Of a stretch of 64,000 bases of DNA, positions 56,927 to 64,000 are shown piece by piece. Under the pieces are notes generated by a model that had not been told where the DNA came from, searched no databases, and worked only from the letters and a program-made list of their open reading frames with translations. Made by a program: the position numbers and the translations under genes. Positions within the stretch are counted from its first letter, which is position 1, and every line of letters starts with the position of its first letter. This DNA is from Microbacterium tenebrionis (GTDB taxonomy: Bacteria; Actinomycetota; Actinomycetes; Actinomycetales; Microbacteriaceae). The stretch is from NCBI RefSeq assembly GCF_903645325.1, contig NZ_CAHJXQ010000005.1, forward strand, positions 62,001 to 126,000, read 5' to 3'.

Positions 56927-59056
56927 TTGTCCGCTCTCATCCCCACCGTCGACGACCTCGCGGCCGACCCGATCACGCACCACTTCGACGACATGATCGC
57001 GCCGGCGGGCCTCACGAACATGCTCGGCACCGTGCGCGTCGATCACGACCTCACCGCGCTGTCGGCGGTGCAGTTCCCGCCCGTCTCGCAGGGGCTGACG
57101 CAGACCGCCGTGCTCTTCGTCGACGGGCGCCTGTTCGCCTCGTACGGTGTGCCGGTCACGCACGAGTGGCGGCCCGACCGGGTGGTGCGGCGCGCGACGC
57201 TCGGCGATCTCGACATCGAGACGACGACGGTGTGCGTGCCTGGGTCGATGGCCGTCGCGATCGACATCGTCGTGTCGTCGGCGACCACGCGCACGGTGAC
57301 CATCGGCCTGTCGGCCGCAGCGCGCGTGACCAGGTCGGCGTCCGCGTGGATGGATGCCGAATCGCCCTCCGGCACGGATGCCGCGGCGGTCGTGGACAGC
57401 ACGATCGAGTTCTCCTCGGTGGATGCCGCGGCCTGGAGCGTGCAGGGGCTCGTCGAGGGAGAGGCGGCGCTCAGCGGGGTGGCCGCGCCTTCGCCTGCTG
57501 AGCCTGTCGAAGCATTCGAGATCGGCATCGGCGGCAACGGCCGCGGCGGCGACCTCACGGTGGCGCTCGACGTCCCCGCGGGCGGATCGGCCCGCACCGG
57601 TTACGTGCACGCGATCGGCACGTCGGCGGATGCCGCGCGCGAGACGTTCGCGCGAGTCGCAGCCGACGTCCCGGGCACCGTCGCGGCGGCCGAGGAGTTC
57701 TGGAACCGCCAGCTCACCGCCGCCTTCACCCCGGACGACGACGAGTTCTCCGGTGCGCTTCCCGTGCTCGAGACGGCATCCGCGCCGTTGCGCCGCATCT
57801 ACTGGTGGGCCGTGCTCGGCGTCATCTGGTTCCGTCGCGACTGGGAGGGCAACGTCCTCGGCCGCTCCTACGACACCCTCATGCCGAACTACTGGGGCAC
57901 GACGACCTTCATCTGGGATTACAGCCTCAGCTCGGTCAGCCACGCGCTGCTCGACCCGGCCGAGATGCGGAGCCAGATCCGACACTGGATCTCGCTCGAC
58001 ATCCACTCGCACTTCGGAACCTCGTCGCTCACCGGTGGCCCGGTCGGTCGCTGGTACTCGGTCAACGATTACGCCATGATCCGGCTCGTGCACGACTACG
58101 TGCGCATCACCGGCGACGTGGGCTTCCTCGCCGAGAAGGTCGGCGAGGCGACGATCGCCGAGTCGGTGCAGGAGTGGGCGACTGCGTGGAAGGCGCTGCG
58201 CCACGACACGGATCTCGCCGACTACGGCGAGATCGACAACCTGCTCGAGTGCGTCAGCTCGTACACGCACGAGGTCGCGGGCCTCAACGCCGCGAATGTC
58301 TGGAACATGCGGACCGCCGCGTCGCTCATCTCGATGCAGGAGCAGGATGCCGCGGCATCCGCCCTGCGCACCGAGGCCGAAGAGCTGCTGCCGTCCGTCG
58401 TCTCGCGCTACCTGCCGGGCCAGGGGATCTTCGCCGCCGGACAGCCGGACGGCACGATGCTGCCCGTGCGGCACTGCTACGACTTCAGCGTCGTCGGCAC
58501 GACGATCGCCGATAACCTGCCCGAGACGGTGCGCGCCGAGATGGTCAAGTTCTTCCAGCGCGAGCTGCAGACCGACAACTGGATGCGGGCGCTGTCGCCG
58601 TGGGATCCGGACGCCAGCTACAGTGTGCGCCCCGACCACCAGTGGAACGGCGCGTACCCGGCATGGCCCGCGGATGCCGGGCGCGCCCTCGCCGCCCTCG
58701 GGGCGCCGGGCGTGCTCACGGACTGGATCTCCGGGCTCGCCCGCACGGCGAACCAGGGACCGATGGGGCAGGCGCACTTCGTGGAGGAGGCCGTGCCCGG
58801 CATCGGCGGCGGCGCGCGCAAGGCTCCGCCGCAGCTGCCGTACATCACCGACTGGGCGTGCTCGTCCTCGGGGGCGTGGATCGAGCTCGTCATCGAGTCG
58901 CTGTTCGGAGTGTCGGTGGCGCTGGACGGCACGGTTACGGCATCCGGATGCGTGGCCGCACTCGACCCGTCGGCGGTCCTCCGCGGCTTCCGCGTCGCCG
59001 GCGCAACGTACGACGTCCACGCCGACGGCCAGGTCACGGCATCCCCCTCCCCCTGA
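56927..59056 (+). CDS. (alpha/alpha)6-barrel glycosidase-like protein
   Basis: The TTG start at 56927 follows GAAAGGA. The 709-residue protein has an N-terminal beta domain (residues about 1-240) and a C-terminal helical barrel with conserved aromatic/acidic segments (WGTTTFIWDYSLSSVSHALL, GRWYSVNDYAMIRLVHDYVR, NLLECVSSYTHEVAGLNAAN). The pattern resembles GH37/GH63/GH100- and debranching-type (alpha/alpha)6 enzymes. No signal peptide is seen. It is probably the cytoplasmic enzyme acting on the imported oligosaccharide. A palindromic repeat is inserted in frame near residue 190. Confidence 0.75.
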   Translation: MSALIPTVDDLAADPITHHFDDMIAPAGLTNMLGTVRVDHDLTALSAVQFPPVSQGLTQTAVLFVDGRLFASYGVPVTHEWRPDRVVRRATLGDLDIETTTVCVPGSMAVAIDIVVSSATTRTVTIGLSAAARVTRSASAWMDAESPSGTDAAAVVDSTIEFSSVDAAAWSVQGLVEGEAALSGVAAPSPAEPVEAFEIGIGGNGRGGDLTVALDVPAGGSARTGYVHAIGTSADAARETFARVAADVPGTVAAAEEFWNRQLTAAFTPDDDEFSGALPVLETASAPLRRIYWWAVLGVIWFRRDWEGNVLGRSYDTLMPNYWGTTTFIWDYSLSSVSHALLDPAEMRSQIRHWISLDIHSHFGTSSLTGGPVGRWYSVNDYAMIRLVHDYVRITGDVGFLAEKVGEATIAESVQEWATAWKALRHDTDLADYGEIDNLLECVSSYTHEVAGLNAANVWNMRTAASLISMQEQDAAASALRTEAEELLPSVVSRYLPGQGIFAAGQPDGTMLPVRHCYDFSVVGTTIADNLPETVRAEMVKFFQRELQTDNWMRALSPWDPDASYSVRPDHQWNGAYPAWPADAGRALAALGAPGVLTDWISGLARTANQGPMGQAHFVEEAVPGIGGGARKAPPQLPYITDWACSSSGAWIELVIESLFGVSVALDGTVTASGCVAALDPSAVLRGFRVAGATYDVHADGQVTASPSP
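57498..57512 (-). repeat. in-frame palindromic repeat inside the glycosidase gene
   Basis: CTGAGCCTGTCGAAG is the exact reverse complement of the core found in the ROK gene at 51779-51793. It lies between the N-terminal beta strands and is translated as PAEPVEAF, keeping the reading frame. Confidence 0.6.
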
Positions 59057-59083
59057 AAGAAGCAACATCACGAAGGAGTGGTC

Positions 59084-60256
59084 ATGAAGAACATCAGAAC
59101 GATTGCGGGAACAGTGGCCGCGGCATCCCTGCTGGCGGGCGCGCTCATCGCGGCTCCGGCGAGCGCGACCGTCGCACCGGCCGGGCACGGACAGGGGCAC
59201 GGCGACGGCCAGTGCTCGCTGGCGGGCAAGACGCTGACGGCGACGGCATCCGTCAATCAGCCGCTGACCGCGAAGTTCACCGACTACGCCGAGACCGGCG
59301 GGGCGTGGACCGGCGCGGACAGCACGTATTCGCTGCCGCTCAAGGGCGGCAAGACGGGCTGGTTCTTCTCCGACACGTTCCTCGGCACCGTGAACCCCGA
59401 CGGGTCGCGGCCCACCGACTCCGCATTCGTGAACAATTCGATCGTCGTCGAGTCGCGCCGCGGCATGCAGACGATCACCGGCGGGACAGCGGATGCTCCG
59501 GAGGCGATCGTGCCGCCGGAGGACGACGGCCGCTGGTACTGGATCGGCGACCCCGCGACCGGCAAGCACCACACCGTGCAGGTTCCGCTGCTGCAGTTCA
59601 CCCGCACGGGCACCGGCCAGTGGGACTGGGGCTGGAGCGCGAACCGGCTCGCCACGCTCGACGGCGACACGCTGCAGCTCGAATCGATCACGGATCTGCC
59701 GTCGGCCACCGGCATCAACTGGGGCTCGTGGACGCTCCAGGAGGGACGCACCACGTACATCTACGGCATCGCCGACCCTGGCGGCATCCGTTCGGCGCAC
59801 GTCGCCCGCACCACCGACGGGTCGGGCCTCGCCGGCACCTGGACGTACTGGGACGGCACCGGCTGGTCGACGGACGAGGCGGATGCCGTGCCCGTGGCCC
59901 CCTACGTCGCCAACGAGTTCAGCGTCGCGAAGTACCGCGACGGGTACCTGATGATCACGCAGGACACGTCCGAGCTGTTCAGCACGCGGATCGTCGCGCG
60001 CACCTCGTGCTCGCCGACAGGCCCCTTCTCGGACCCGGTCGAGGTGTACCGCACACCCGAGACGGGCGCACTCGGCTCGTATGGCGACGCCGACGTGTTC
60101 ACGTACAACGCGCACGAGCATCCCGACCTTCGGAAGGGCAACCGGCTCCTCGTGACGTACAACGTCAACACGTTCGATAACGTCGGCGATGTATACGACG
60201 ATGCGTCGATCTACCGGCCGCGGTTCATCGACGTCGAACTGAAAGTGGGCAGATGA
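59084..60256 (+). CDS. secreted beta-propeller-type protein (DUF5005/DUF4185-like)
   Basis: ATG 59084 has GAAGGAG five bases upstream; the GTG at 59078 overlaps that site. The 390-residue precursor has a signal peptide (IRTIAGTVAAASLLAGALIA, cleaved near APASA). The mature part is built of repeated beta-sheet blades (GWFFSDTFLGTVNPDG, YWIGDPATGKHHTVQV, TYIYGIADPGGIRSAHV, LMITQDTSELFSTR), as in DUF5005/DUF4185 sugar-associated proteins. It probably acts on or binds the polysaccharide outside the cell. Confidence 0.78.
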   Translation: MKNIRTIAGTVAAASLLAGALIAAPASATVAPAGHGQGHGDGQCSLAGKTLTATASVNQPLTAKFTDYAETGGAWTGADSTYSLPLKGGKTGWFFSDTFLGTVNPDGSRPTDSAFVNNSIVVESRRGMQTITGGTADAPEAIVPPEDDGRWYWIGDPATGKHHTVQVPLLQFTRTGTGQWDWGWSANRLATLDGDTLQLESITDLPSATGINWGSWTLQEGRTTYIYGIADPGGIRSAHVARTTDGSGLAGTWTYWDGTGWSTDEADAVPVAPYVANEFSVAKYRDGYLMITQDTSELFSTRIVARTSCSPTGPFSDPVEVYRTPETGALGSYGDADVFTYNAHEHPDLRKGNRLLVTYNVNTFDNVGDVYDDASIYRPRFIDVELKVGR

Positions 60257-60978
60257 CCGACGCGTCGAGACTGCAGGATCTGCTGGCATCCGGCCGGCCG
60301 CTGACCTGGGTGATGACGGGCGACTCGATCACCCACGGTCTGCTGCACACGCGGGGCGCGCGCAACTACGTCGATCACCTGCACGAGCTGATCCGCGGGG
60401 ATCTCGGACGCGTGCAGGATGCCGTGATCAACACGGCGATCTCGGGGTGGCGCATGCCGCTCATCCTGGAGGACTTCGAGCGCCGCGTCGCGACCTGGCA
60501 GCCCGATGTCGTCACGATCATGATCGGCACGAACGACTGCTCGACGACCTGGGTGGATCCGGTCGTCTCGTCCGCCGAGTTCGGCACCGGTCTCACCGAA
60601 TTCATCGCGCGCGTGCGCGAGATCGGGGCGGTTCCGGTACTGCTGACGCCGCCCTTCGTCGACCTCGACCATGCTCCGGATCGGGATCGGCTCGGGGAGT
60701 TCGCCGACACGATGCGTGCGGTCGCCGCGGCTGAGGATGCGATCCTCGTGGATATCCATGCTGCATTCGCGGAGTTCTCGGCCGGCACGGGCCCGGGCAA
60801 CGAGGGGACGCCGTGGGGTCTGCTCGACGACGCGTTCCACCCGAATGCGGCCGGACACGCGCTGATGGCGCTGGAGATGGCGCGCGCACTCGGACTGGAT
60901 GCCGAGGAGTCGCGGGTGGTGGCCGACCTCACCGGTCGGATCGCCGTGGCGCGGCATCCTCAGTGGCCGCTGGCCTGA
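60253..60978 (+). CDS. SGNH/GDSL-type hydrolase
   Basis: ATG 60253 overlaps the previous stop as ATGA. The 241-residue protein has GDS block TWVMTGDSITHGLL, GTND block (IMIGTNDCSTTW) and the Asp/His pair in LLDDAFHPNAAGHALMALE. There is no signal peptide. It is an esterase-type enzyme and may remove acetyl or acyl groups from the imported sugar. It is the last gene of locus B. Confidence 0.88.
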   Translation: MTDASRLQDLLASGRPLTWVMTGDSITHGLLHTRGARNYVDHLHELIRGDLGRVQDAVINTAISGWRMPLILEDFERRVATWQPDVVTIMIGTNDCSTTWVDPVVSSAEFGTGLTEFIARVREIGAVPVLLTPPFVDLDHAPDRDRLGEFADTMRAVAAAEDAILVDIHAAFAEFSAGTGPGNEGTPWGLLDDAFHPNAAGHALMALEMARALGLDAEESRVVADLTGRIAVARHPQWPLA

Positions 60979-60986
60979 GTCGCAGG

Positions 60987-61038
60987 CGGTATGGGTTCTG
61001 TCGGTTCTGATCGATCGAACCCGACGAAACCCATACCG
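60987..61038. terminator. long bidirectional hairpin terminator
   Basis: A 26-base arm starting CGGTATGGGTT pairs with its complement ending AACCCATACCG, with a few mismatches, mostly G-T, near the middle. It lies between the SGNH gene and the convergent TetR gene and is the clearest terminator in the window. Confidence 0.75.
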
Positions 61039-61068
61039 CGTGGCGCGAAACCGAGCGGCGCAGCGGCG

Positions 61069-61653
61069 TCAGCGCCGCGTGGATGCCGCGGCGCGCACGC
61101 CGGCAACGACCATCGCGAGTCCGGCCTCGAAGTCGTCGCCGCGCCGGTCGACGTCGGACGGGGAGAGGTCGGCCGAGGCATCCACAGCGCCGACGACGGC
61201 GGCGTGCACGCGCTGCTGCTCATGGAACGTGTAGCCGATGACGTAGTGCACGATCGTGTCGGCAGCGACCTGCGAAGCCGCCTCGTCCAACCCGCCGGCC
61301 CGAGCCGCGGCCGCCAGCGCGGTGCGAGCCGGGAGGTCGAGCAGCTCGAGCGCGAGCGAGCTCGAGACGATCTCGGCGCCGTCCTGATGGGCGAGCAGCC
61401 GATCGCGCAGAGCACGGGCGACAGCATCCATCTCGCCGCCGGGTAACCTGGCGCCGACGATCTGCGCACTGACGGCCGCGAGCAGCGCCTGCTTGTTCGG
61501 GAAGTGCCAGTACAGCGCGCTGACCTGCACGTCGAGCTCGTCGGCGATGCGGCGCATCGACAGCCCGGGCAGTCCGTTCTCGGCGAGCACGCGCATGGCG
61601 GCGGCAAGGACAGCGCTCTTGTCGTTGCGGGCGGATGCTGACGCGGCGTTCAT
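61069..61653 (-). CDS. TetR family transcriptional regulator of bioY
   Basis: The start chosen is ATG 61651-61653 (MNAASASARNDKSAVLAAAM); upstream extensions are rejected. The 194-residue protein has the TetR helix-turn-helix (GLSMRRIADELDVQVSALYW, HFPNKQALLAAVSAQ) and a TetR_C-like helical domain with FHEQQRVHAAVVGAVDASAD. It is divergent from BioY with a palindrome between them, so it is probably the BioY repressor. Confidence 0.88.
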   Translation of the reverse strand: MNAASASARNDKSAVLAAAMRVLAENGLPGLSMRRIADELDVQVSALYWHFPNKQALLAAVSAQIVGARLPGGEMDAVARALRDRLLAHQDGAEIVSSSLALELLDLPARTALAAAARAGGLDEAASQVAADTIVHYVIGYTFHEQQRVHAAVVGAVDASADLSPSDVDRRGDDFEAGLAMVVAGVRAAASTRR

Positions 61654-61667
61654 CCTGCTATCGTACA

Positions 61668-61693
61668 GAACACCGTTCAGGTGAACAGTGTTC
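61668..61693. promoter_or_regulatory. TetR-type operator between tetR and bioY
   Basis: GAACACCGTTCAG and GTGAACAGTGTTC are adjoining near-complementary arms, forming a 26-bp imperfect palindrome. It lies 15 bp from the TetR start and 22 bp from the BioY start. It is the expected operator for the TetR protein. Confidence 0.7.
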
Positions 61694-61714
61694 AGGATCG
61701 TTCTGGAGGAACCC

Positions 61715-62317
61715 ATGTCCGCACCCGCAGCCCGCATCGGCCGCGTCCCCGTACTCGCCGATCTCATCCCCGCCGACTCGCGGCAGCGGGCTCTCGTCCG
61801 CGACGTGCTGCTCACGCTCGCCGGCACCGCATTCATCACCGTCGCCGGGTACATCGCCATCCCGCTGTGGTTCACTCCGGTGCCGATCTCGCTGGCGACA
61901 TTCGCCGTGCTGCTCACCGGAGCGGCGCTCGGCCCGCTGCGCGGAGCATCCAGCGCCGGGCTCTACCTCGCGCTCGGCGTCGTCGGGGTGCCGCTGTTCG
62001 CGAACGGATCCGCGGGCTGGGCATTCGCCTCGTTCGGGTACATCCTCGGTTACGTCGCGGCTGCGCTCCTCGTCGGCATCCTCGCCCGTCGCCGCTCCGA
62101 CCGGAACGTCTGGAAAACCCTCGGGCTCGCCGCCCTCGGCTCGCTCACGATCTACGCGTTCGGCGTCCCGTGGCTGGCCGCGTTCGTCGGCGTCGACTTC
62201 GCGACCGCGCTGACGCTCGGAGTCGTTCCGTTCCTCATCGGCGACGCGATCAAGATCATCGCGATGTCCGCGCTGCTGCCGGCGACCTGGCGGATCGTCC
62301 ATCGCACCCGCGGCTGA
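61715..62317 (+). CDS. bioY: BioY family biotin transporter
   Basis: ATG 61715 follows GGAGGA; a nine-codon longer frame is rejected. The 200-residue protein has six hydrophobic helices (LLTLAGTAFITVAGYIAIPL, PISLATFAVLLTGAALGPLR, GLYLALGVVGVPLFANG, GWAFASFGYILGYVAAALLV) as in BioY, the S-component for biotin uptake, usually with BioM/BioN. No EcfA/T genes are next to it. The divergent TetR and palindrome suggest biotin-dependent control. Confidence 0.92.
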   Translation: MSAPAARIGRVPVLADLIPADSRQRALVRDVLLTLAGTAFITVAGYIAIPLWFTPVPISLATFAVLLTGAALGPLRGASSAGLYLALGVVGVPLFANGSAGWAFASFGYILGYVAAALLVGILARRRSDRNVWKTLGLAALGSLTIYAFGVPWLAAFVGVDFATALTLGVVPFLIGDAIKIIAMSALLPATWRIVHRTRG

Positions 62318-62320
62318 GCG

Positions 62321-62379
62321 TTCAAGTAACGCAATTGCCCCCATCTCCCGACGGAATGGGGTCATTTGCGTCACTCGAA
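62321..62379. terminator. bidirectional hairpin overlapping the MerR stop
   Basis: Left arm beginning TTCAAGTAACGCAATTG pairs with the right arm CAATTTGCGTCACTCGAA-like region, and CCCCAT pairs with ATGGGG at the core. The structure spans the end of bioY and the last codons of the convergent merR-like gene. It is a probable shared terminator. Confidence 0.65.
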
Positions 62380-62994
62380 AGGCGGGGAGCCCTCCCCGAA
62401 GCGCTCGGCCGACGCCACCTGCTGCGCCACGCGCCGCAGCGCCAGCAGCAGCGGTTCGACGAGCGCGGATCCCAGCACGACGTACTGCACCGCCGCCTCG
62501 GCCGACGAGGTGGGAACGCCGGCGATCTCGGCATCCGCGATCTCGCGCATGCCCTTCAGATACGCCGGCATGACATCGCGGGGAACGTCGAAGCCGGCCG
62601 ACTTTAGTCCGTCGAGCGCGCGGGCGAGGGCGTGCAGCACGGCGTCGTCGCAGAGCCCGGGCCGCCATCCGAGACCGGCGGCGACCTCTTCCGCCAGGGT
62701 CAGGTCGAGCTCGTCGTCCACGGGCGGCGTGATCGCCGCGTGCGCGGACCCGAGCAGCAGATGCGCACTCTCCGGCGGGTTGTCCAGCGTGTCGAGAACG
62801 CGGCGCACCTCGGCGATGCTCACGCCGGCGGCGATGAGCGCACGGATCACACCGAGCCGCTTCACGTGCGCCTCACCGTAGGACGCCTGCGTCGGAGAAC
62901 TGCGCTCGCCCTCCGGCAGCAGCTGCTCGCGCAGGTAGTACTTGATCGTCGGCACCGCCACGCCGGTCGTCGCCGAAAGCTCTGAGATCTTCAT
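62371..62994 (-). CDS. MerR family transcriptional regulator
   Basis: ATG 62992-62994 has AGAGGTG upstream; GTG 63000 is too close to it. The 207-residue protein has the MerR winged helix-turn-helix (MKISELSATTGVAVPTIKYY, LREQLLPEG, ASYGEAHVKRLGVIRALIAA) and a helical effector region. It is divergent from a DUF4188 gene, with an operator in the spacer of that promoter, the classical MerR arrangement. The signal is unknown. Confidence 0.92.
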   Translation of the reverse strand: MKISELSATTGVAVPTIKYYLREQLLPEGERSSPTQASYGEAHVKRLGVIRALIAAGVSIAEVRRVLDTLDNPPESAHLLLGSAHAAITPPVDDELDLTLAEEVAAGLGWRPGLCDDAVLHALARALDGLKSAGFDVPRDVMPAYLKGMREIADAEIAGVPTSSAEAAVQYVVLGSALVEPLLLALRRVAQQVASAERFGEGSPPFE

Positions 62995-63003
62995 GGTCAC
63001 CTC

Positions 63004-63048
63004 TTGACATCGATAGTAACGCTATCCATTATGGATAGTGACGCTATC
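63004..63048 (+). promoter_or_regulatory. MerR-type promoter and two palindromic sites
   Basis: TTGACA (63004-63009) and CATTAT (63027-63032) have a 17-bp spacer. The palindrome GATAGTAACGCTATC (63012-63026) fills that spacer and a second, GATAGTGACGCTATC (63034-63048), follows downstream. An operator inside the spacer is the hallmark of MerR control. It faces the DUF4188 gene. Confidence 0.75.
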
Positions 63049-63064
63049 CAACCAAGGAGGAACC

Positions 63065-63559
63065 ATGTCGAAGGTCATCATGGGCCGTATGACGCATCAT
63101 CACGAGGGCGAGCTCGTCGTCTTCCACATCGGGATGCAGATCAACCGCTGGTGGCGGCCGGACGTGTGGATGCCGGCATTCCTGGCGATGCCCGGGATGC
63201 TGCGCGAACTGTCGCAGGACAAGGACTCGGGCTTCCTCGGCTACGAGCTGCTCTTCGGCCGCGGCGGCCCGTACGTCGTGCAGTACTGGTCATCCGCCGA
63301 CAAGCTGTACGCGTACTCGACGGCCCCGGCGCAGAAGCACCGCGCGGCGTGGACGGCGTTCAACCAGGCGGCGCGGAAGTCGCCGGGCGTCATGGGCGTC
63401 TGGCACGAGACGTTCCGCGTCGAACGCGCCGAGAGCATCTACGTCTCCACGCGCGAGATGGGCCTGGCGAAGGCGACAGAGCGCATCGCGGTGGGCAGCC
63501 GGGTGGATCGCGCGCGGGCGCGATTCGACGAGGGGCGTACGGTGGCGGATGCGGCATAG
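63065..63559 (+). CDS. DUF4188 domain protein (monooxygenase-like)
   Basis: ATG 63065 follows AAGGAGG. The 164-residue protein (MGRMTHHHEGELVVFHIGMQ, DSGFLGYELLFGRGGPYVVQ, YWSSADKLYAYSTAPAQKHR, GVMGVWHETFRVERAESIYV) matches DUF4188, a haem/monooxygenase-like ferredoxin-fold family related to aldoxime dehydratases. It is divergent from the MerR regulator, whose operators lie in its promoter. Substrate unknown. Confidence 0.85.
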   Translation: MSKVIMGRMTHHHEGELVVFHIGMQINRWWRPDVWMPAFLAMPGMLRELSQDKDSGFLGYELLFGRGGPYVVQYWSSADKLYAYSTAPAQKHRAAWTAFNQAARKSPGVMGVWHETFRVERAESIYVSTREMGLAKATERIAVGSRVDRARARFDEGRTVADAA

Positions 63560-63584
63560 ATCCGCGGCAACGCAGCCGAATCGA

Positions 63585-64000
63585 CTACCCCGCGAGCGGT
63601 GCGAAGTCCGTCCGATGCACCTGCTCCTCCAGCGCCGCCGCGACCGACAGCACGTTCATGTCGGCGAACGCCGGACCGACGATCTGCACCCCGGTCGGGA
63701 TGCCGTGCTCGGACGTGCCCGACGGCACGCTGAGAACGGGCAACTGGCTGAGCATGTTGAACGGATACGTCATGAACCAGGCCTCGGCGATCTTCGGCGG
63801 CACGACCTCCCCGTTGATCTCGATGCCGAGATCGAGTGGCGAGCGGTCGGCGCCCACTGACGGCAGAGCCGTCGTCGGGCAGAGGAACGCGTCATACCGA
63901 TCCAGGATCGGTCCCATCGTGCGGTACATGTCGACGTGCGTCTCGAGAGCGTCGCGCAGATCGTCGACGCTGAGCCCGCGCCCGTGCGCGATCATGTCCT
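63585..64000 (-). CDS. amidase family protein (C-terminal part)
   Basis: The stop is at 63585-63587; the gene continues past the window end, so only about 138 C-terminal residues are present. These include DAFLCPTTALPSVGADRSPL and NMLSQLPVLSVPSGTSEHGI, then PTGVQIVGPAF, the closing signature of amidase (GatA-like) enzymes, which hydrolyse amide bonds using a Ser-cisSer-Lys triad located upstream of this part. The family call is secure but the substrate is not. Confidence 0.85.
   Translation of the reverse strand, partial: DMIAHGRGLSVDDLRDALETHVDMYRTMGPILDRYDAFLCPTTALPSVGADRSPLDLGIEINGEVVPPKIAEAWFMTYPFNMLSQLPVLSVPSGTSEHGIPTGVQIVGPAFADMNVLSVAAALEEQVHRTDFAPLAG

Noticed and set aside
56885..60289. 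Long open frame on the minus strand (about 1134 codons) opposite the glycosidase, propeller and SGNH genes.
   Set aside because: Arg/His/Asp/Gly-rich antisense of high-GC coding DNA; no domain, and it overlaps three well-supported genes.
61654..61714. Possible biotin riboswitch upstream of bioY.
   Set aside because: The leader is only about 60 bp, is filled by the TetR palindrome, and no biotin riboswitch class is established in these bacteria.
1..64000. CRISPR arrays, rRNA, tRNA, transposases and prophage genes.
   Set aside because: None was recognised in either strand; the repeats seen are pairs or hairpins, not arrays with regular spacers, and no tRNA-linked attachment site flanks the defence island.

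Overview
The window is a high-GC chromosomal segment from an actinobacterium, most likely a Microbacteriaceae member close to Microbacterium. The support is GC-rich codon use, frequent GTG starts with ATGA/GTGA gene overlaps, DUF222/HNH 13E12-type genes, MsiK-style sugar ABC loci without their own ATPase, and a visibly enriched GGATGC/GCATCC hexamer. No rRNA, tRNA, IS element, prophage or CRISPR array was recognised.

Region 1 (1-6.3 kb) is an envelope/general-stress locus. A minus-strand chain of five overlapping genes (Asp23, a small DUF2273-like membrane protein, a second Asp23-like protein, a DUF6286 protein and an AmaP-like anchor) runs into small stress genes (GlsB/YeaQ-type, CsbD and others). 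Divergently, an ECF sigma factor overlaps a Cys-containing Asp23-like protein that could be its anti-sigma factor. A further Asp23-like protein, a Cys-rich 48-residue protein and a Lys-rich Rho-N-like protein follow. Region 2 (6.7-13.1 kb) holds an ABC1-type kinase coupled to a PadR regulator, a PfkB kinase coupled to a 75-residue protein and a DUF222/HNH gene, plus hypotheticals.

Region 3 (13.1-20.5 kb) is a sugar-utilisation locus: LacI regulator with two operators, ABC binding protein, two permeases, a GH2 beta-glycosidase and an SDR oxidoreductase. Region 4 (20.6-23.1 kb) has a DnaQ-like exonuclease with a BRCT domain, a DUF4352-like protein and a cluster of three hairpins.

Region 5 (23-42.4 kb) is a defence island. 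Its core is MORC/MutL-like GHKL ATPase, Z1-domain SF2 helicase, PD-(D/E)XK nuclease and AIPR protein (27.4-34.6 kb), with a convergent C5 DNA methyltransferase and a divergent Vsr nuclease. A NERD-helicase lies upstream in the opposite direction. Downstream come a MazG-like enzyme coupled to a GIY-YIG/DUF2075 helicase, a Phd/PIN toxin-antitoxin pair, a lipoprotein and a DUF262-DUF1524-RAMA protein of the modification-dependent (GmrSD/BrxU) kind. A frameshifted DUF2510-scramblase gene and an unrecognised helical protein sit at the left edge.

Region 6 (42.4-49.8 kb) is mixed: a TetR regulator and SDR, four small unknown genes, an ATP-dependent DNA ligase, an orphan HicB-like protein with a strong operator, a frameshifted membrane protein and a second DUF222/HNH gene. 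Region 7 (50-61 kb) is a second carbohydrate locus: LacI, ROK kinase, a long class I mannose-6-phosphate isomerase, ABC binding protein, two permeases, an (alpha/alpha)6-type glycosidase, a secreted beta-propeller-type protein and an SGNH hydrolase. It probably imports and breaks down an oligosaccharide that yields a hexose-6-phosphate. Region 8 (61-64 kb) has a TetR/BioY pair, a MerR/DUF4188 pair with a textbook MerR promoter, and the end of an amidase gene that runs off the window.
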